NCBI RefSeq assembly: GCF_047250385.1
Contig: NZ_JBLBVM010000045.1
Span: 1-64,000 of the forward strand
DNA: 64,000 nt
Direction of reading: 5' to 3'
Source: Glaciecola sp047250385
Lineage (GTDB): Bacteria; Pseudomonadota; Gammaproteobacteria; Enterobacterales; Alteromonadaceae
How positions within the stretch are numbered: position 1 is the stretch's first letter; each line of letters starts with the position of its first letter. Below the pieces are notes generated by a model. That model was not told where the DNA came from. It made no database searches and saw nothing but the letters and a program-made list of their open reading frames with translations. Of the stretch, positions 63,638 to 64,000 are shown one piece after another. Position numbers and translations under genes: made by a program.

Positions 63638-64000
63638 CTAGTTTGCCGCAGCAACAGAACTATCAGCGCCTGCATCGCTGCTATCTACATTGTTCTTATT
63701 CACTGGGCTTTGACCGGTGCTACTTTGCTCCGTGCTACTTTTTTCGAGACTAGTTGTTACCTCAACCGTACTTTCTTCTTGGCCAATTATCTTGACCTCG
63801 GAGTCTACTTTTAAGCCTAGTTGCCCAACAGTAATAATTGGGGCTTTTGCATCTAAAGGTGTTAACACTTCAACCATACCGTCTTCTTCAAATCCGGTTT
63901 CCACAATGACTTTTTTCGCTTTGTTGTTTTCGACAATAAACAGACTTGTTTCAGTATCGGTTACCAAGAGCGCTTTTAATGGCACCAATTGCGCGTTTTC
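63638..64000 (-). CDS. RND membrane fusion protein (HlyD/AcrA type), C-terminal part
   Basis: The frame is open to the right edge, so the N-terminus is missing. It reads ENAQLVPLKALLVTDTETSL, IVETGFEEDGMVEVLTPL and IITVGQLGLKVDSEVKII. These segments fit the beta-barrel and membrane-proximal domains of periplasmic adaptors. The tail is Ser/Thr/Gln-rich low complexity (STEQSSTGQSPVNKNN). It is the first gene of the operon with the two permeases, 3 bp upstream of them. A lipoprotein or membrane anchor cannot be seen. Confidence 0.85.
   Translation of the reverse strand, partial: ENAQLVPLKALLVTDTETSLFIVENNKAKKVIVETGFEEDGMVEVLTPLDAKAPIITVGQLGLKVDSEVKIIGQEESTVEVTTSLEKSSTEQSSTGQSPVNKNNVDSSDAGADSSVAAAN

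Noticed and set aside
1..64000. Search for CRISPR arrays, tRNA, rRNA and prophage
   Set aside because: No regularly spaced direct repeats, no tRNA cloverleaf sequence with CCA end, no rRNA segment and no phage structural gene were seen. The only mobile signal is the IS end at 1-141.

Overview
The window is AT-rich DNA of a Gram-negative gammaproteobacterium, most likely a marine member of the Alteromonadales. The call rests on gene content and order: mutH, rppH, ptsP, a TauE/SafE permease, lgt and thyA in a row; rluA next to rapA; metJ divergent from metF with methionine boxes between them; a 283-residue thymidylate synthase of the Vibrio/Alteromonas type; and many lipoproteins, TonB receptors and c-di-GMP enzymes. 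Genus cannot be fixed from the sequence alone.

Layout. 1-141 is the right end of an IS3-family element, followed by a pentanucleotide microsatellite that supplies the stop codon of a GNAT/YiiD fusion gene. 1301-4245 holds an OlsF-type ornithine-lipid synthase divergent from a hot-dog (MaoC-like) protein. 4332-6805 is pyrC-dbpA, overlapping by ATGA. 6999-7899 encodes an outer-membrane barrel and a small Cys-rich lipoprotein. 7908-11785 is a four-gene minus-strand cassette of unknown function: two lipoproteins, a ClpP-fold periplasmic protein and a protein without a signal. 11985-18514 is mixed housekeeping (GST, U32 RNA-modification protein, periplasmic binding protein, dtd-pip, DUF2959 lipoprotein). 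18625-19973 is the metJ/metF regulatory unit. 20169-28137 contains a membrane FMN glutamate-synthase-like protein and the mutH-to-thyA block. 28395-30384 is a signalling operon: a receiver-CheC fusion plus a PAS-GGDEF cyclase. 30856-34534 has a DUF3530 protein and a TonB receptor. 34861-40078 is rluA-rapA and a PIN-PhoH ATPase. 40309-49916 holds two PleD-like diguanylate cyclases, a His-rich zinc-type TonB receptor behind two Zur-like boxes, a sugar MFS porter, and a large hybrid histidine kinase with an ethylene-receptor-like N-terminus. 49949-57079 is a dienoyl-CoA-isomerase-like crotonase, an M16 peptidase, a saccharopine-dehydrogenase-like protein, and DUF4920 and DUF547 proteins. 57195-64000 is a minus-strand RND efflux operon with two permeases and the C-terminus of the adaptor, cut by the window edge.

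How the genes work together. Three GGDEF proteins with I-sites, a receiver-CheC phosphatase and a phosphorelay kinase make this a c-di-GMP-rich region. The kinase at 46452 lies back to back with a receiver-GGDEF gene and ends in an Hpt domain, so a relay from a metal-dependent small-molecule sensor to c-di-GMP is a reasonable inference. The most unfamiliar loci are that kinase/cyclase pair and the four-gene envelope cassette at 7908-11785. No tRNA, rRNA, CRISPR array or prophage was seen.
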